Notes: generated from the sequence alone by a model not told the origin. A stretch of 64,000 nucleotides of DNA from Streptococcus mitis (GCF_003943935.1 NZ_RJOB01000005.1:62001-126000), one strand, 5' to 3'. Positions 1 through 11,625 are shown, counted from the first letter of the stretch. Made by a program: numbers and translations.

Positions 1-909
1 GTCTTGGAGATGGGGCAGGATCACTTGGGAGATATTCACCTTTTGTCAGAATTGGCGCATCCAAAAACAGCCATTGTGACCTTGGTTGGAGAAGCCCATT
101 TGGCCTTTTTCAAAGACCGTTCGGAGATTGCCCAAGGAAAAATGCAAATTGCTGATGGAATGGCTTCGAATTCCTTGCTCTTGACGCCAGCTGACCCTAT
201 TGTAGAGGACTATTTGCCAGCTGATAAAAAGGTGGTCTGTTTTGGGCAAGGAGCAGAGTTGGAAATTACCGATTTGGTAGAACGTAAGGACAGTCTGACC
301 TTTAAGGCTAATTTTTTAGGACAAGCCCTTGATTTGCCAGTGACTGGTAAGTACAATGCAACCAATGCAATGATTGCATCCTATGTTGCCCTGCAAGAAG
401 GAGTTTCAGAGGAGCAAATTCGTTTGGCCTTCCAAAATCTTGAATTGACGCGTAACCGTACCGAGTGGAAGAAAGCAGCCAATGGAGCAGATATCCTGTC
501 AGATGTTTACAATGCCAATCCGACTGCTATGAAATTGATTTTAGAGACTTTCTCTGCTATTCCAGCCAATGAAGGTGGCAAGAAAATCGCTGTCTTAGCA
601 GATATGAGGGAATTAGGTGACCAGTCAGTCCAACTCCATAACCAGATGATTCTGAGCCTCTCGCCAGATGTACTGGATACCGTGATTTTCTATGGAGCAG
701 ATATCGCAGAATTGGCCCAACTTGCCAGTCAAATGTTCCCAATCGGACACGTTTATTACTTCAAGAAAACAGAAGACCAAGACCAATTTGAAGACCTAGT
801 TAAGCAGGTCCAAGAAAGCCTTGGGGCTCATGACCAAATCCTGCTCAAAGGCTCTAACTCTATGAATCTAGCCAAGTTGGTAGAAAGTTTAGAAACTGAA
901 GACAAGTAA
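1..909 (+). CDS. murF: UDP-N-acetylmuramoyl-tripeptide--D-alanyl-D-alanine ligase, C-terminal part
   Basis: MurF adds the D-Ala-D-Ala dipeptide to UDP-MurNAc-tripeptide, the last cytoplasmic step in building the peptidoglycan precursor. The reading frame is open from the first base, so the 5' end lies outside the window. About 302 codons remain of a protein usually near 450-460 residues, so the N-terminal domain and P-loop are missing. The visible part has the central Mur-ligase stretch (EMGQDHLGDI, then HLAFF) and the C-terminal domain with DVYNANPTAM and LLKGSNSMNL, which are typical MurF features. The next gene starts about 95 bp downstream behind its own extended -10 sequence. Confidence 0.93.
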   Translation, partial: VLEMGQDHLGDIHLLSELAHPKTAIVTLVGEAHLAFFKDRSEIAQGKMQIADGMASNSLLLTPADPIVEDYLPADKKVVCFGQGAELEITDLVERKDSLTFKANFLGQALDLPVTGKYNATNAMIASYVALQEGVSEEQIRLAFQNLELTRNRTEWKKAANGADILSDVYNANPTAMKLILETFSAIPANEGGKKIAVLADMRELGDQSVQLHNQMILSLSPDVLDTVIFYGADIAELAQLASQMFPIGHVYYFKKTEDQDQFEDLVKQVQESLGAHDQILLKGSNSMNLAKLVESLETEDK

Positions 910-957
910 TTTTGTCAAACATTTACGTATTTCTAAATCCATTTTTGACAAATAGCA

Positions 958-966
958 TGGTATAAT
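958..966 (+). promoter_or_regulatory. Extended -10 promoter before the TIGR02206-type gene
   Basis: TGGTATAAT matches an extended -10 (TGnTATAAT) about 40 bp before the next start codon. The nearby TTGACA at 945-950 is only 10 bp away and too close to serve as its -35. Confidence 0.5.
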
Positions 967-1003
967 AAAATGCAGGAAAATTTTGAATCATGAGGAAGAC
1001 TAG

Positions 1004-1708
1004 ATGAATTTATGGGATATTTTCTTTACGACCCAAGCAACAGAACCACCAAAATTTGACCTTTTTTGGTATGTCAGTATATTTACACTCTTGGCCTTGA
1101 CCTTTTATACAGCCTATCGTTATCGTGAAAAGAAGGTTTACCAACGATTTTTCCAGATTTTACAGGCTGTTCAGCTAATCCTTCTTTATGGTTGGTACTG
1201 GGTCAATCATATGCCACTGTCAGAAAGTTTACCCTTTTACCATTGTCGTATGGCCATGTTTGTGGTACTTTTGCTTCCTGGTCAGTCCAAATATCGGCAG
1301 TATTTTGCATTACTAGGAACATTTGGGACATTAGCAGCCTTTGTTTATCCAGTGCCAGATGCCTATCCTTTCCCCCATATTTCGATTTTATCCTTTATCT
1401 TTGGGCATTTAGCACTCTTGGGGAACTCTCTAGTTTATCTATTGAGACACTATAATGCGCGATTGCTGGATGTGAAGGGAATTTTTCTCATGACCTTTGC
1501 CCTAAATGCCTTGATTTTTGTGGTCAATTTGGTAACAGGTGGTGATTACGGATTCTTGACAAAACCGCCATTGGTTGGAGATCACGGCTTAGTAGCTAAT
1601 TATTTAATCGTTTCCCTGGCCTTGGCAGCGGCGATTGCGTTGACAAAGAAAATCTTGGAACTATTTTTAGAACAAGAAGCAGAAAAAATGATTGCAAAGA
1701 AAGCTTAG
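1004..1708 (+). CDS. TIGR02206/YwaF-family integral membrane protein
   Basis: This is a 234-residue polytopic membrane protein with about six hydrophobic segments. It carries the conserved-looking PFYHCRMAMF and FGHLALLGNSLVYL patches seen in the TIGR02206 (YwaF-like) family, whose function is unknown. It starts at ATG after GAGGAAGACTAG. A short hairpin with a T-run (1699-1726) ends the unit, so it appears to be transcribed alone between murF and the division cluster. No enzymatic motif is visible. The family assignment is by recognition and not by search. Confidence 0.75.
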   Translation: MNLWDIFFTTQATEPPKFDLFWYVSIFTLLALTFYTAYRYREKKVYQRFFQILQAVQLILLYGWYWVNHMPLSESLPFYHCRMAMFVVLLLPGQSKYRQYFALLGTFGTLAAFVYPVPDAYPFPHISILSFIFGHLALLGNSLVYLLRHYNARLLDVKGIFLMTFALNALIFVVNLVTGGDYGFLTKPPLVGDHGLVANYLIVSLALAAAIALTKKILELFLEQEAEKMIAKKA

Positions 1709-1726
1709 AAATGAGCTTTCTTTTTT
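1699..1726 (+). terminator. Rho-independent terminator
   Basis: GAAAGCT and AGCTTTC form a stem around an 8-base loop and are followed by six T residues, directly after the stop codon of the membrane protein gene. Confidence 0.75.
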
Positions 1727-1837
1727 GTACAATAGACAGATTGTTGACAAAGTTTACAGTGAATGAATTTCTGAACAGAAAAACTAAAAAATTGGCTGGT
1801 AAATTTAGGAAAAAACTGAGCACGATGAGATTTTTTG

Positions 1838-1846
1838 TGTTATAAT
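1838..1846 (+). promoter_or_regulatory. Extended -10 promoter of the ftsA division cluster
   Basis: TGTTATAAT is a perfect extended -10 about 80 bp before ftsA. The leader between it and ftsA is otherwise plain. Confidence 0.6.
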
Positions 1847-1927
1847 ATTCTGTGAATAGCTATGCCTACGTTTAGCTATTGAATATTACGAAGTTAGAAA
1901 CTTGGAAGATAGAGAGGATGCGATGTA

Positions 1928-3301
1928 ATGGCTAGAGAAGGCTTTTTTACAGGTCTAGATATTGGAACAAGCTCTGTCAAAGTGCTTGTAGCTGAGCAGA
2001 GAAATGGTGAATTAAATGTAATTGGCGTGAGTAATGCCAAAAGTAAAGGTGTAAAGGATGGAATTATTGTTGATATTGATGCAGCAGCAACTGCTATCAA
2101 ATCAGCAATTTCCCAAGCGGAAGAAAAAGCAGGCATTTCAATTAAATCAGTGAATGTTGGTTTACCAGCTAATCTCTTACAGGTAGAACCAACTCAAGGA
2201 ATGATTCCAGTTACATCTGATACAAAAGAAATTACAGATCAAGATGTCGAAAATGTTGTCAAATCAGCTTTGACAAAGAGTATGACACCAGATCGTGAAG
2301 TCATTACTTTTATTCCAGAAGAATTTATCGTAGATGGTTTCCAAGGTATTCGTGACCCGCGTGGCATGATGGGTGTTCGTCTTGAAATGCGTGGTTTGCT
2401 TTACACAGGTCCACGTACTATTCTTCACAATTTACGTAAGACAGTTGAGCGTGCAGGTGTTCAGGTTGAGAATATTATTATTTCACCATTGGCTTTGGTT
2501 CGTTCAGTCTTGAACGAAGGAGAGCGTGAATTTGGAGCTACTGTGATTGATATGGGAGCAGGTCAAACAACTGTTGCTACAATCCGTAACCAAGAACTCC
2601 AGTTTACAAATATTCTTCAAGAAGGTGGAGATTATGTAACTAAGGATATCTCTAAAGTCTTGAAGACATCACAGAAATTAGCTGAAGGTTTGAAATTAAA
2701 CTATGGAGAGGCTTATCCTCCTCTCGCAAGTAAAGAAACATTCCAAGTCGAAGTGATTGGGGAAGTAGAACCTGTTGAAGTAACAGAAAATTACTTGTCA
2801 GAGATTATTTCTGCACGAATTAAGCATATTTTTGAACAGGTCAAACAAGACTTGGACAGAAGACATTTATTGGATCTTCCTGGTGGCATTGTTTTGATTG
2901 GTGGAACGGCTATTTTACCGGGTATTGTGGAGCTTGCTCAAGAAGTCTTTGGTGTTCGTGTGAAACTCTATGTTCCAAACCAAGTTGGAATTCGTAATCC
3001 GGCTTTTGCGCATGTGATTAGTCTTTCAGAATTCGCGGGACAATTGACAGAAGTACATCTCTTGGCTCAACGAGCAGTCAAGGGTGATGAAGGATTATTC
3101 CAACAACCGCTCAGTTTTGGGGGAATGATTCAGAAAACAGCTCAGTTTGTTCAATCAACTACTGTTCAACCAGCTCCTACTCCAGAAGTAGAACCTGTAG
3201 CTCCTGAAGAACAAGTTGCAGATTTTCAACAGACTTCACAAAATAAACCGAAATTAGCAGATCGTTTCCGTGGCTTGATCGGAAGCATGTTTGACGAATA
3301 A
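1928..3301 (+). CDS. ftsA: Cell division protein FtsA
   Basis: FtsA is the actin-like protein that tethers FtsZ filaments to the membrane at midcell. The 457-residue product begins with the phosphate-1 motif of the actin fold (GLDIGTSSVK). It has VIDMGAGQTTVA (phosphate 2) near residue 207 and GGIVLIGGTAILPG (adenosine motif) near residue 317. The C-terminus KLADRFRGLIGSMFDE looks like the family's membrane-targeting amphipathic helix. A Pro/Glu/Val-rich linker precedes that helix. It is the first gene of the ftsA-ftsZ-ylm-divIVA cluster and lies 16 bp from ftsZ. Length is normal for streptococci. Confidence 0.98.
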   Translation: MAREGFFTGLDIGTSSVKVLVAEQRNGELNVIGVSNAKSKGVKDGIIVDIDAAATAIKSAISQAEEKAGISIKSVNVGLPANLLQVEPTQGMIPVTSDTKEITDQDVENVVKSALTKSMTPDREVITFIPEEFIVDGFQGIRDPRGMMGVRLEMRGLLYTGPRTILHNLRKTVERAGVQVENIIISPLALVRSVLNEGEREFGATVIDMGAGQTTVATIRNQELQFTNILQEGGDYVTKDISKVLKTSQKLAEGLKLNYGEAYPPLASKETFQVEVIGEVEPVEVTENYLSEIISARIKHIFEQVKQDLDRRHLLDLPGGIVLIGGTAILPGIVELAQEVFGVRVKLYVPNQVGIRNPAFAHVISLSEFAGQLTEVHLLAQRAVKGDEGLFQQPLSFGGMIQKTAQFVQSTTVQPAPTPEVEPVAPEEQVADFQQTSQNKPKLADRFRGLIGSMFDE

Positions 3302-3314
3302 AGAGGAAAAATAA

Positions 3315-4577
<1,263 letters not shown>

Positions 4578-4581
4578 GTAA

Positions 4582-5253
4582 ATGAATGTAAAAGAAAATA
4601 CAGAACGTGTTTTTCGAGAAGTCGCAGAAGCAAGTCGCAGTGCTCATCGTGAGAGTAGCTCAGTCTCTGTCATTGCAGTTACCAAGTATGTAGATGTACC
4701 GACAGCGGAAGCCTTGCTTCCGCTAGGGGTTCATCATATCGGTGAAAATCGTGTAGATAAGTTTCTAGAGAAATATCAAGCTTTAAAAGATCGAGATGTG
4801 ACTTGGCATTTGATTGGTACCTTGCAAAGACGTAAGGTGAAAGATGTCATTCAATACGTTGATTATTTCCACGCATTGGACTCAGTAAAGCTAGCAGAGG
4901 AAATTCAAAAAAGAAGTGACAGAGTCATCAAGTGTTTCCTTCAAGTAAATATTTCTAACGAAGAAAGTAAACACGGCTTTTCGAGAGAAGAATTATTGGA
5001 AGTCTTGACAGAATTAGCCAAACTAGATAAGATTGAATATGTTGGTTTGATGACAATGGCACCTTTTGAGGCTAGCAGTGAGCAGTTGAAAGAAATTTTC
5101 AAGGCGACCCAAGATTTACAAAAAGAAATCCAAGAAAAACAAATTCTAAATATGCCTATGGCCGAGTTAAGTATGGGAATGAGTCGTGATTATAAAGAAG
5201 CGATTCAATTCGGTTCCACCTTTGTTCGCATAGGTACAGCATTTTTTAAGTAG
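4582..5253 (+). CDS. ylmE: YggS/YlmE-family pyridoxal-phosphate-binding protein
   Basis: This 223-residue protein belongs to the YggS/PROSC family, PLP-binding TIM-barrel proteins linked to vitamin B6 and amino-acid homeostasis without a proven catalytic activity. VIAVTKYVD near residue 30 contains the PLP-binding lysine. HHIGENRVDKF, WHLIGTLQRRKVK and ELSMGMSRDYKEAI are the expected family blocks. It sits between ftsZ and sepF, its usual place in Gram-positive division clusters. No strong Shine-Dalgarno is seen in the 4-bp gap, so translation may be coupled to ftsZ. Confidence 0.93.
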   Translation: MNVKENTERVFREVAEASRSAHRESSSVSVIAVTKYVDVPTAEALLPLGVHHIGENRVDKFLEKYQALKDRDVTWHLIGTLQRRKVKDVIQYVDYFHALDSVKLAEEIQKRSDRVIKCFLQVNISNEESKHGFSREELLEVLTELAKLDKIEYVGLMTMAPFEASSEQLKEIFKATQDLQKEIQEKQILNMPMAELSMGMSRDYKEAIQFGSTFVRIGTAFFK

Positions 5254-5262
5254 GAGAGAACC

Positions 5263-5808
5263 ATGTCTTTAAAAGATAGATTCGATAGATTTATAGATTA
5301 TTTTACGGAGGATGAGGATTTAAGTCTCCCTAATGAAAAACGAGATGAGCCCATTTTGACTCCAGTAAATTCTACACAGGACAAGGCTCTTTCAACAAAT
5401 CAAACACCACGTACAAGCACAAGTAGTACAAAAGAAACTAATATTACTAGACTTCATGCACGTCAACAAGAGTTAGCCAAGCAAAGTCAGCATTCTACTG
5501 AAAAAGTAACAATCGATGTTCGTTATCCTAGAAAATATGAAGATGCGATAGAAATTGTTGATTTATTAGCAGGAAACGAAAGTATTTTGATTGATTTTCA
5601 ATATATGACTGAAGTGCAAGCTCGTCGTTGTTTAGATTATCTGGATGGAGCTTGTCATGTTCTAGCTGGAAATTTGAAAAAGGTAGCTTCTACCATGTAC
5701 CTGTTGACACCAGTGAATGTTATTGTAAATGTTGAAGATATTCGTTTACCAGATGAAGATCAACAGGGTGAGTTTGATTTTGATATGAGACGAAATAGAG
5801 TACGATAA
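5263..5808 (+). CDS. sepF: Cell division protein SepF
   Basis: SepF binds the FtsZ C-terminus and the membrane and helps assemble a regular septum. The 181-residue product starts with [14 protein letters not shown], an amphipathic membrane-binding helix. A long polar Ser/Thr/Gln-rich linker follows (about residues 25-80). The globular SepF domain is at about 82-170, with the [14 protein letters not shown] and [23 protein letters not shown] blocks. The start is clear (TAGGAGAGAACC before ATG). Its stop overlaps the first base of the ylmG start codon. Confidence 0.96.
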   Translation: MSLKDRFDRFIDYFTEDEDLSLPNEKRDEPILTPVNSTQDKALSTNQTPRTSTSSTKETNITRLHARQQELAKQSQHSTEKVTIDVRYPRKYEDAIEIVDLLAGNESILIDFQYMTEVQARRCLDYLDGACHVLAGNLKKVASTMYLLTPVNVIVNVEDIRLPDEDQQGEFDFDMRRNRVR

Positions 5809-6071
5809 TGATTTTTTTAATTCGTCTGATTTATAATGCAGTGGATATTTACTCCCTGATTTTGGTAGCCTTTGCTGTCATGTCTTGGTTTCCAGGCGCC
5901 TACGAATCAAGTTTGGGTCGTTGGATTGTAGCATTGGTAAAACCAGTGCTTGCTCCTTTGCAACGCTTGCCTCTACAGATAGCAGGTCTTGATTTATCTG
6001 TTTGGGTTGCGATCGTTTTGGTTCGATTTTTAGGGGAAAACTTAGTGCGTTTTCTTGCAATGATAATATGA
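5808..6071 (+). CDS. ylmG: YggT/YlmG-family membrane protein
   Basis: This 87-residue YggT-family protein has two hydrophobic segments with the family pattern VMSWFPGAYESSLGRWI and VKPVLAPLQRLPLQIAGLDLS. Members sit in division clusters and are implicated in membrane or septum organisation, without a defined biochemical role. The ATG shares a base with the sepF stop, and its own TGA overlaps the ylmH start (ATGA), pointing to translational coupling of the three genes. Confidence 0.93.
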   Translation: MIFLIRLIYNAVDIYSLILVAFAVMSWFPGAYESSLGRWIVALVKPVLAPLQRLPLQIAGLDLSVWVAIVLVRFLGENLVRFLAMII

Positions 6072-6853
6072 ATAGAGGTATTTACCAGCATTTTTCTATA
6101 GAAGATCGTCCATTTCTTGACAAGGGAATGGAATGGATTAAGAAGATAGAAGATAGCTATGCGCCTTTTTTAACTCCTTTTATCAATCCTCATCAGGAGA
6201 AGTTATTGAAGATTTTAGTCAAAACCTATGGTCTTGCTTGTAGCAGTAGTGGGGAATTCGTCTCAAGTGAGTATGTTCGAGTTTTACTATACCCAGATTA
6301 TTTCCAGCCGGAGTTTTCAGATTTTGAAATGTCTCTTCAGGAAATTGTGTATTCCAATAAATTTGAACACTTAACGCATGCTAAGATTTTAGGGACAGTC
6401 ATCAATCAATTAGGGATTGAACGGAAACTTTTTGGAGATATCCTAGTAGATGAAGAACGGGCGCAGATTATGATTAATCAGCAGTTTCTTCTTCTCTTTC
6501 AAGATGGATTAAAGAAAATTGGCCGTATACCCGTTTCGCTGGAGGAACGTCCTTTCACCGATAAAATAGATAAGTTGGAACAGTATAGAGAGATGGATTT
6601 ATGCGTGTCTAGCTTTAGATTAGATGTCCTTTTATCAAGCGTTTTAAAACTATCTAGAAGTCAAGCAAACCAGTTGATTGACAAGAAACTTGTCCAAGTA
6701 AATTATCATATGGTAGACAAATCAGATTATACTGTTCAAGTTGGAGACTTGATTAGTGTTAGAAAATTTGGGCGTTTGAGGTTGCTTCAAGATAAGGGAC
6801 AAACTAAAAAAGAGAAGAAAAAAATAACAGTCCAGTTGTTATTAAGTAAGTGA
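6068..6853 (+). CDS. ylmH: YlmH-family RNA-binding protein (S4 domain)
   Basis: The 261-residue protein has an N-terminal YlmH domain and a C-terminal S4 RNA-binding domain at roughly residues 178-240 (SSFRLDVLLSSVLKLSRSQA). Homologues bind ribosome or stalled-peptide complexes, and the gene is a standard member of Gram-positive division clusters. I chose the ATG at 6068, giving MNRGIYQHFS and overlapping the ylmG stop by four bases. The frame is open further upstream, but that part would lie inside ylmG and lacks a ribosome site. Confidence 0.93.
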   Translation: MNRGIYQHFSIEDRPFLDKGMEWIKKIEDSYAPFLTPFINPHQEKLLKILVKTYGLACSSSGEFVSSEYVRVLLYPDYFQPEFSDFEMSLQEIVYSNKFEHLTHAKILGTVINQLGIERKLFGDILVDEERAQIMINQQFLLLFQDGLKKIGRIPVSLEERPFTDKIDKLEQYREMDLCVSSFRLDVLLSSVLKLSRSQANQLIDKKLVQVNYHMVDKSDYTVQVGDLISVRKFGRLRLLQDKGQTKKEKKKITVQLLLSK

Positions 6854-6861
6854 GGAAAAAT

Positions 6862-7743
6862 ATGCCAATTACATCGTTAGAAATCAAAGATAAAACCTTT
6901 AGCACACGCTTTAGAGGTTTTGATCCGGAAGAAGTAGATGAATTTTTAGATATTGTAGTTCGTGATTATGAAGATTTGGTTCGTTCTAATCATGATAAGG
7001 ATTTACATATTAAAAATTTGGAAGAGCGTTTGTCTTACTTTGATGAGATGAAAGATTCGTTGAGCCAGTCTGTATTGATTGCCCAAGATACAGCTGAGAG
7101 AGTGAAACAAACAGCACACGATCGTTCAAATAATATTATTCATCAAGCTGAACAGGATGCCCATCGATTATTGGAAGAAGCAAAATACAAGGCAAATGAA
7201 ATTCTTCGTCAGGCAGCTGATAATGCTAAGAAAGTTGCTGTTGAAACCGAAGAATTGAAGAACAAGAGTCGTGTCTTCCACCAACGTCTCAAATCTACAA
7301 TTGAGAGTCAGTTGGCTATTGTTGAATCTTCAGACTGGGAAGATATTCTTCGTCCAACAGCTACTTATCTTCAAACAAGTGATGAAGCCTTTAAAGAAGT
7401 GGTTAGCGAAGTACTTGGAGAACCGATTCCATCTCCAATTGAAGAAGAACCAATTGATATGACACGTCAATTTTCTCCAGAAGAAATGACAGAGTTACAG
7501 GCTCGTATTGAGGCAGCCAATAAAGAATTGGCTGAATTTGAAGCTCAAGCTAAACAGGAAGTGGAAAATCCAACTCCTGTAGTGAGTCCTCAAGTTGAAG
7601 AAGAGCCTGCTCATCCAGTTGGTCCAATGTACGAAGAACCAGAAGTAGCTCCAGTACATCCGTCAGGTCCATCACCAGCTACAGAAACTGTTGATTCAGC
7701 ACCAGGATTTGAAGCACCGCAAGAATCCGTTACAATTTTATAA
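6862..7743 (+). CDS. divIVA: Cell division/polarity protein DivIVA
   Basis: DivIVA is a membrane-curvature-sensing coiled-coil protein that organises division and polar wall growth. The 293-residue product opens with the conserved MPITSLEIKDKTFSTRFRGF lipid-binding region. A long coiled coil follows (about residues 30-130) and then a second helical part. The C-terminal tail is rich in Pro, Glu and Val (PVVSPQVEEEP, PVHPSGPSP). The start at 6862 follows GTGAGGAAAAAT, and an upstream in-frame codon at 6850 lies in the ylmH stop region and is less likely. It is the last gene of the cluster before the ileS T-box leader. Confidence 0.96.
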   Translation: MPITSLEIKDKTFSTRFRGFDPEEVDEFLDIVVRDYEDLVRSNHDKDLHIKNLEERLSYFDEMKDSLSQSVLIAQDTAERVKQTAHDRSNNIIHQAEQDAHRLLEEAKYKANEILRQAADNAKKVAVETEELKNKSRVFHQRLKSTIESQLAIVESSDWEDILRPTATYLQTSDEAFKEVVSEVLGEPIPSPIEEEPIDMTRQFSPEEMTELQARIEAANKELAEFEAQAKQEVENPTPVVSPQVEEEPAHPVGPMYEEPEVAPVHPSGPSPATETVDSAPGFEAPQESVTIL

Positions 7744-7744
7744 G

Positions 7745-7976
7745 AAATGATCTGAGAACAATATCTTATCTTTATATTTCCAGCGAGCAGGAGATGGTGT
7801 GAGTCCTGTAATCCCTATTGATAAGATTATCCTCTCAAAAACTCAAGTCTGAAGTTAGTAGGATTTGACGTTGCCCACGTTACGGGAAAAGAGGGAGAAA
7901 GACTAGTTCTTTTTCCGAACAAAGGTGGTACCACGATTTTCGTCCTTTTTGGAAGTCGTGGTTTTTAATTTGTTAT
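7745..7976 (+). promoter_or_regulatory. T-box riboswitch upstream of ileS
   Basis: The 250-bp gap before ileS contains a T-box leader. The diagnostic antiterminator motif AAAGGTGGTACCACG lies near 7921-7935. A terminator follows it (CCACGATTTTCG... pairing with ...GTCGTGG, then T-run, to about 7975). A structured stem I region at 7750-7860 contains ATC triplets suitable as an isoleucine specifier. Uncharged tRNA-Ile would favour antitermination and so ileS expression. Confidence 0.9.
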
Positions 7977-7995
7977 TATTTATAAAGGAGATACC

Positions 7996-10788
7996 ATGAA
8001 ACTCAAAGATACCCTTAACCTTGGGAAAACAGCTTTCCCAATGCGTGCAGGACTTCCTACCAAAGAGCCAGTCTGGCAAAAAGAATGGGAAGAAGCAAAA
8101 CTGTACCAACGCCGTCAAGAATTAAATGAAGGAAAACCTCATTTCACCTTGCATGATGGCCCTCCATACGCTAATGGAAATATCCACGTTGGACATGCTA
8201 TGAACAAGATTTCAAAAGATATCATTGTTCGTTCAAAATCAATGTCAGGTTTTTACGCACCATTTATTCCTGGTTGGGATACTCATGGTCTGCCAATCGA
8301 GCAAGTTTTGGCAAAACAAGGTGTCAAACGTAAAGAAATGGACTTGGTTGAGTACTTGAAACTTTGCCGTGAATACGCTCTTTCTCAAGTAGATAAACAA
8401 CGTGAAGACTTTAAACGTTTGGGTGTTTCTGGTGACTGGGAAAATCCATATGTAACTTTGACTCCTGACTATGAAGCAGCCCAAATCCGTGTATTTGGTG
8501 AGATGGCCAACAAAGGTTATATCTACCGTGGTGCCAAGCCAGTTTACTGGTCTTGGTCATCTGAGTCTGCCCTTGCTGAAGCAGAGATTGAATACCATGA
8601 CTTGGTTTCAACTTCCCTTTACTATGCCAATAAGGTAAAAGATGGTAAAGGTGTTCTAGATACAGATACTTACATCGTTGTCTGGACAACAACTCCATTT
8701 ACTATCACTGCTTCTCGTGGTTTGACTGTTGGTGCGGATATTGATTACGTTTTGGTTCAACCTGATGGTGAAACTCGTAAGTTTGTCGTTGCTGCAGAAT
8801 TGTTGACTAGCTTGTCTGAGAAATTTGGTTGGACTGATGTTCAAGTGTTGGCAACTTACCGTGGTCAAGAACTCAACCACATCGTAACAGAACACCCATG
8901 GGATACAGCTGTAGATGAGTTGGTTATTCTTGGTGACCACGTTACAACTGACTCTGGTACTGGTATTGTCCATACAGCCCCTGGTTTTGGTGAGGACGAC
9001 TACAATGTTGGTATTGCTAATGGTCTTGAAGTCGCAGTGACTGTTGACGAACGTGGTATCATGATGAAGAATGCTGGTCCTGAGTTTGAAGGTCAATTCT
9101 ATGAAAAGGTAGTTCCAACTGTTATTGAAAAACTTGGTAACCTCCTTCTTGCTCAAGAAGAAATCTCTCACTCATACCCATTTGACTGGCGTACTAAGAA
9201 ACCAATCATCTGGCGTGCAGTACCACAATGGTTTGCCTCTGTTTCAAAATTCCGTCAAGAAATCTTGGACGAAATTGAAAAAGTGAAGTTCCACTCAGAA
9301 TGGGGTAAAGTCCGTCTTTACAATATGATCCGTGACCGTGGCGACTGGGTTATCTCTCGTCAGCGTGCTTGGGGTGTTCCACTACCAATCTTCTACGCTG
9401 AAGATGGTACACCTATCATGACTGCTGAAACCATTGAACATGTGGCTCAACTCTTTGAAGTACATGGTTCAAGCATTTGGTGGGAACGTGATGCTAAGGA
9501 CCTCTTGCCAGAAGGATTTACTCACCCAGGTTCACCAAATGGCGAGTTCAAGAAAGAGACAGACATCATGGACGTATGGTTTGACTCAGGTTCATCATGG
9601 AATGGGGTTGTTGTAAACCGTCCAGAATTGACTTACCCAGCAGACCTTTACTTAGAAGGTTCTGACCAATACCGTGGTTGGTTTAACTCATCACTCATTA
9701 CATCTGTTGCCAACCATGGCGTAGCACCTTACAAACAAATCTTGTCTCAAGGTTTTACGCTTGATGGTAAGGGTGAAAAGATGTCCAAATCTCTTGGAAA
9801 TACTATTTTGCCTAGCGATGTTGAGAAACAATTTGGCGCTGAAATTCTTCGTCTTTGGGTAACAAGTGTAGATACTAGCAATGACGTTCGTATCTCAATG
9901 GATATCCTTAGCCAAGTCTCTGAAACTTACCGTAAGATCCGTAATACCCTTCGTTTCTTGATTGCCAATACATCTGACTTTAACCCAACTCAAGACGCAG
10001 TAGCATACGAAGAGCTTCGTTCAGTTGATAAGTACATGACTATTCGCTTTAACCAGCTTGTCAAGACCATTCGTGACGCTTACGCAAACTTTGAATTCTT
10101 GACAATCTATAAGGCTTTGGTGAACTTTATCAACGTTGATTTGTCAGCCTTCTACCTTGATTTTGCTAAAGATGTTGTTTACATCGAAGGTGCCAAGTCA
10201 TTGGAACGCCGTCAAATGCAAACTGTTTTCTATGACATTCTTGTCAAAATTACCAAACTCTTGACACCAATCCTTCCTCACACTGCGGAAGAAATCTGGT
10301 CATACCTTGAGTTTGAAGTAGAAGACTTCGTTCAATTGTCAGAATTACCAGAAGCGGAAACTTTTGCTAATCAAGAAGAAATCTTGGATACATGGGAAGC
10401 CTTTATGGACTTCCGTGGACAAGCTCAAAAAGCCTTGGAAGAAGCGCGTAATGCAAAAGTAATCGGTAAATCACTTGAAGCACACTTGACAGTTTATCCA
10501 AATGAAGTTGTGAAAACTCTACTCGAAGCAGTAAACAGCAATGTAGCTCAACTTTTGATTGTGTCTGAATTGACCATCGCAGAAGGACCAGTTCCAGAAG
10601 CTGCCGTTAGCTTCGAAGATGTAGCCTTCACAGTTGAACGCGCTGCAGGCCAAGTATGTGACCGTTGCCGTCGTATCGACCCAACAACAGCAGAACGCAG
10701 CTACCACGCAGTCATCTGTGACCACTGTGCAAGCATCGTAGAAGAAAACTTTGCGGACGCTGTCGCTGAAGGATTTGAAGCGAAATAA
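7996..10788 (+). CDS. ileS: Isoleucyl-tRNA synthetase
   Basis: This class I aminoacyl-tRNA synthetase charges tRNA-Ile in the cytoplasm. The 930-residue protein contains the HIGH-type motif in [17 protein letters not shown] (about residues 55-70), the editing (CP1) domain in the middle, and KMSKS in [10 protein letters not shown] near residue 597. A C-terminal zinc site is present as CDRCRR...CDHC. The start follows AAAGGAGATACC. Codon use is strongly biased, as expected for a highly expressed gene. The T-box leader shows the control, and a terminator follows at 10809. Confidence 0.99.
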   Translation: MKLKDTLNLGKTAFPMRAGLPTKEPVWQKEWEEAKLYQRRQELNEGKPHFTLHDGPPYANGNIHVGHAMNKISKDIIVRSKSMSGFYAPFIPGWDTHGLPIEQVLAKQGVKRKEMDLVEYLKLCREYALSQVDKQREDFKRLGVSGDWENPYVTLTPDYEAAQIRVFGEMANKGYIYRGAKPVYWSWSSESALAEAEIEYHDLVSTSLYYANKVKDGKGVLDTDTYIVVWTTTPFTITASRGLTVGADIDYVLVQPDGETRKFVVAAELLTSLSEKFGWTDVQVLATYRGQELNHIVTEHPWDTAVDELVILGDHVTTDSGTGIVHTAPGFGEDDYNVGIANGLEVAVTVDERGIMMKNAGPEFEGQFYEKVVPTVIEKLGNLLLAQEEISHSYPFDWRTKKPIIWRAVPQWFASVSKFRQEILDEIEKVKFHSEWGKVRLYNMIRDRGDWVISRQRAWGVPLPIFYAEDGTPIMTAETIEHVAQLFEVHGSSIWWERDAKDLLPEGFTHPGSPNGEFKKETDIMDVWFDSGSSWNGVVVNRPELTYPADLYLEGSDQYRGWFNSSLITSVANHGVAPYKQILSQGFTLDGKGEKMSKSLGNTILPSDVEKQFGAEILRLWVTSVDTSNDVRISMDILSQVSETYRKIRNTLRFLIANTSDFNPTQDAVAYEELRSVDKYMTIRFNQLVKTIRDAYANFEFLTIYKALVNFINVDLSAFYLDFAKDVVYIEGAKSLERRQMQTVFYDILVKITKLLTPILPHTAEEIWSYLEFEVEDFVQLSELPEAETFANQEEILDTWEAFMDFRGQAQKALEEARNAKVIGKSLEAHLTVYPNEVVKTLLEAVNSNVAQLLIVSELTIAEGPVPEAAVSFEDVAFTVERAAGQVCDRCRRIDPTTAERSYHAVICDHCASIVEENFADAVAEGFEAK

Positions 10789-10808
10789 GGTTGTTGTATG
10801 ATACTAAT

Positions 10809-10842
10809 AAGGAAAAGGATTGCAAACAGTCCTTTCCTTTTT
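10809..10842 (+). terminator. Terminator after ileS
   Basis: AAGGAAAAGGA and TCCTTTCCTT form a stem followed by T residues, shortly after the ileS stop. Confidence 0.8.
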
Positions 10843-10932
10843 GGTTTTGACTAGCTTTTTTGTGAAAAATTGTGTAAAATAGAATAGATAAACGAGGGGA
10901 AACCTCGGAAAATTTAAAGGAGAATCCATCTA

Positions 10933-11625
10933 ATGGTAAAATTGGTTTTTGCTCGCCACGGTGAGTCTGAATGGAACAAAGCTAACCTTTTCACTGGTTG
11001 GGCTGATGTTGATTTGTCTGAAAAAGGTACACAACAAGCGATTGACGCTGGTAAATTGATCAAAGAAGCTGGTATCGAATTTGACCAAGCTTACACTTCA
11101 GTATTGAAACGTGCGATCAAAACAACTAACTTGGCTCTTGAAGCTTCTGACCAATTGTGGGTTCCAGTTGAAAAATCATGGCGCTTGAATGAACGTCACT
11201 ACGGTGGTTTGACTGGTAAAAACAAAGCTGAAGCTGCTGAACAATTTGGTGATGAACAAGTTCACATCTGGCGTCGTTCATACGATGTATTGCCTCCAAA
11301 CATGGACCGTGATGATGAGCACTCAGCTCATACTGACCGTCGTTACGCTTCACTTGACGACTCAGTCATTCCAGATGCTGAAAACTTGAAAGTAACTTTG
11401 GAACGTGCCCTTCCATTCTGGGAAGATAAAATCGCTCCAGCTCTTAAAGATGGTAAAAACGTATTCGTAGGAGCTCACGGTAACTCGATCCGTGCCCTTG
11501 TAAAACACATCAAAGGTTTGTCAGATGACGAAATCATGGACGTGGAAATCCCTAACTTCCCACCATTGGTATTCGAATTCGACGAAAAATTGAACGTCGT
11601 TTCTGAGTACTACCTTGGAAAATAG
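10933..11625 (+). CDS. gpmA: 2,3-bisphosphoglycerate-dependent phosphoglycerate mutase
   Basis: GpmA interconverts 3- and 2-phosphoglycerate in glycolysis. The 230-residue protein has the phosphohistidine motif [10 protein letters not shown] (His at residue 9), then [23 protein letters not shown], and the second catalytic His in [11 protein letters not shown] near residue 180. Length and motifs match the dPGM family. It has a strong ribosome site (AAAGGAGAATCC) and high-expression codon bias. It is flanked by terminators, so it is probably monocistronic. Confidence 0.98.
   Translation: MVKLVFARHGESEWNKANLFTGWADVDLSEKGTQQAIDAGKLIKEAGIEFDQAYTSVLKRAIKTTNLALEASDQLWVPVEKSWRLNERHYGGLTGKNKAEAAEQFGDEQVHIWRRSYDVLPPNMDRDDEHSAHTDRRYASLDDSVIPDAENLKVTLERALPFWEDKIAPALKDGKNVFVGAHGNSIRALVKHIKGLSDDEIMDVEIPNFPPLVFEFDEKLNVVSEYYLGK

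Noticed and set aside
945-950. TTGACA as the -35 of the first promoter
   Set aside because: It is only 10 bp from the TATAAT at 961-966. The extended -10 is the more likely driver.
8656-9171. Long minus-strand ORF inside ileS
   Set aside because: It lies wholly inside ileS in a highly biased gene, has no ribosome site and no recognisable protein features, so it is a shadow.
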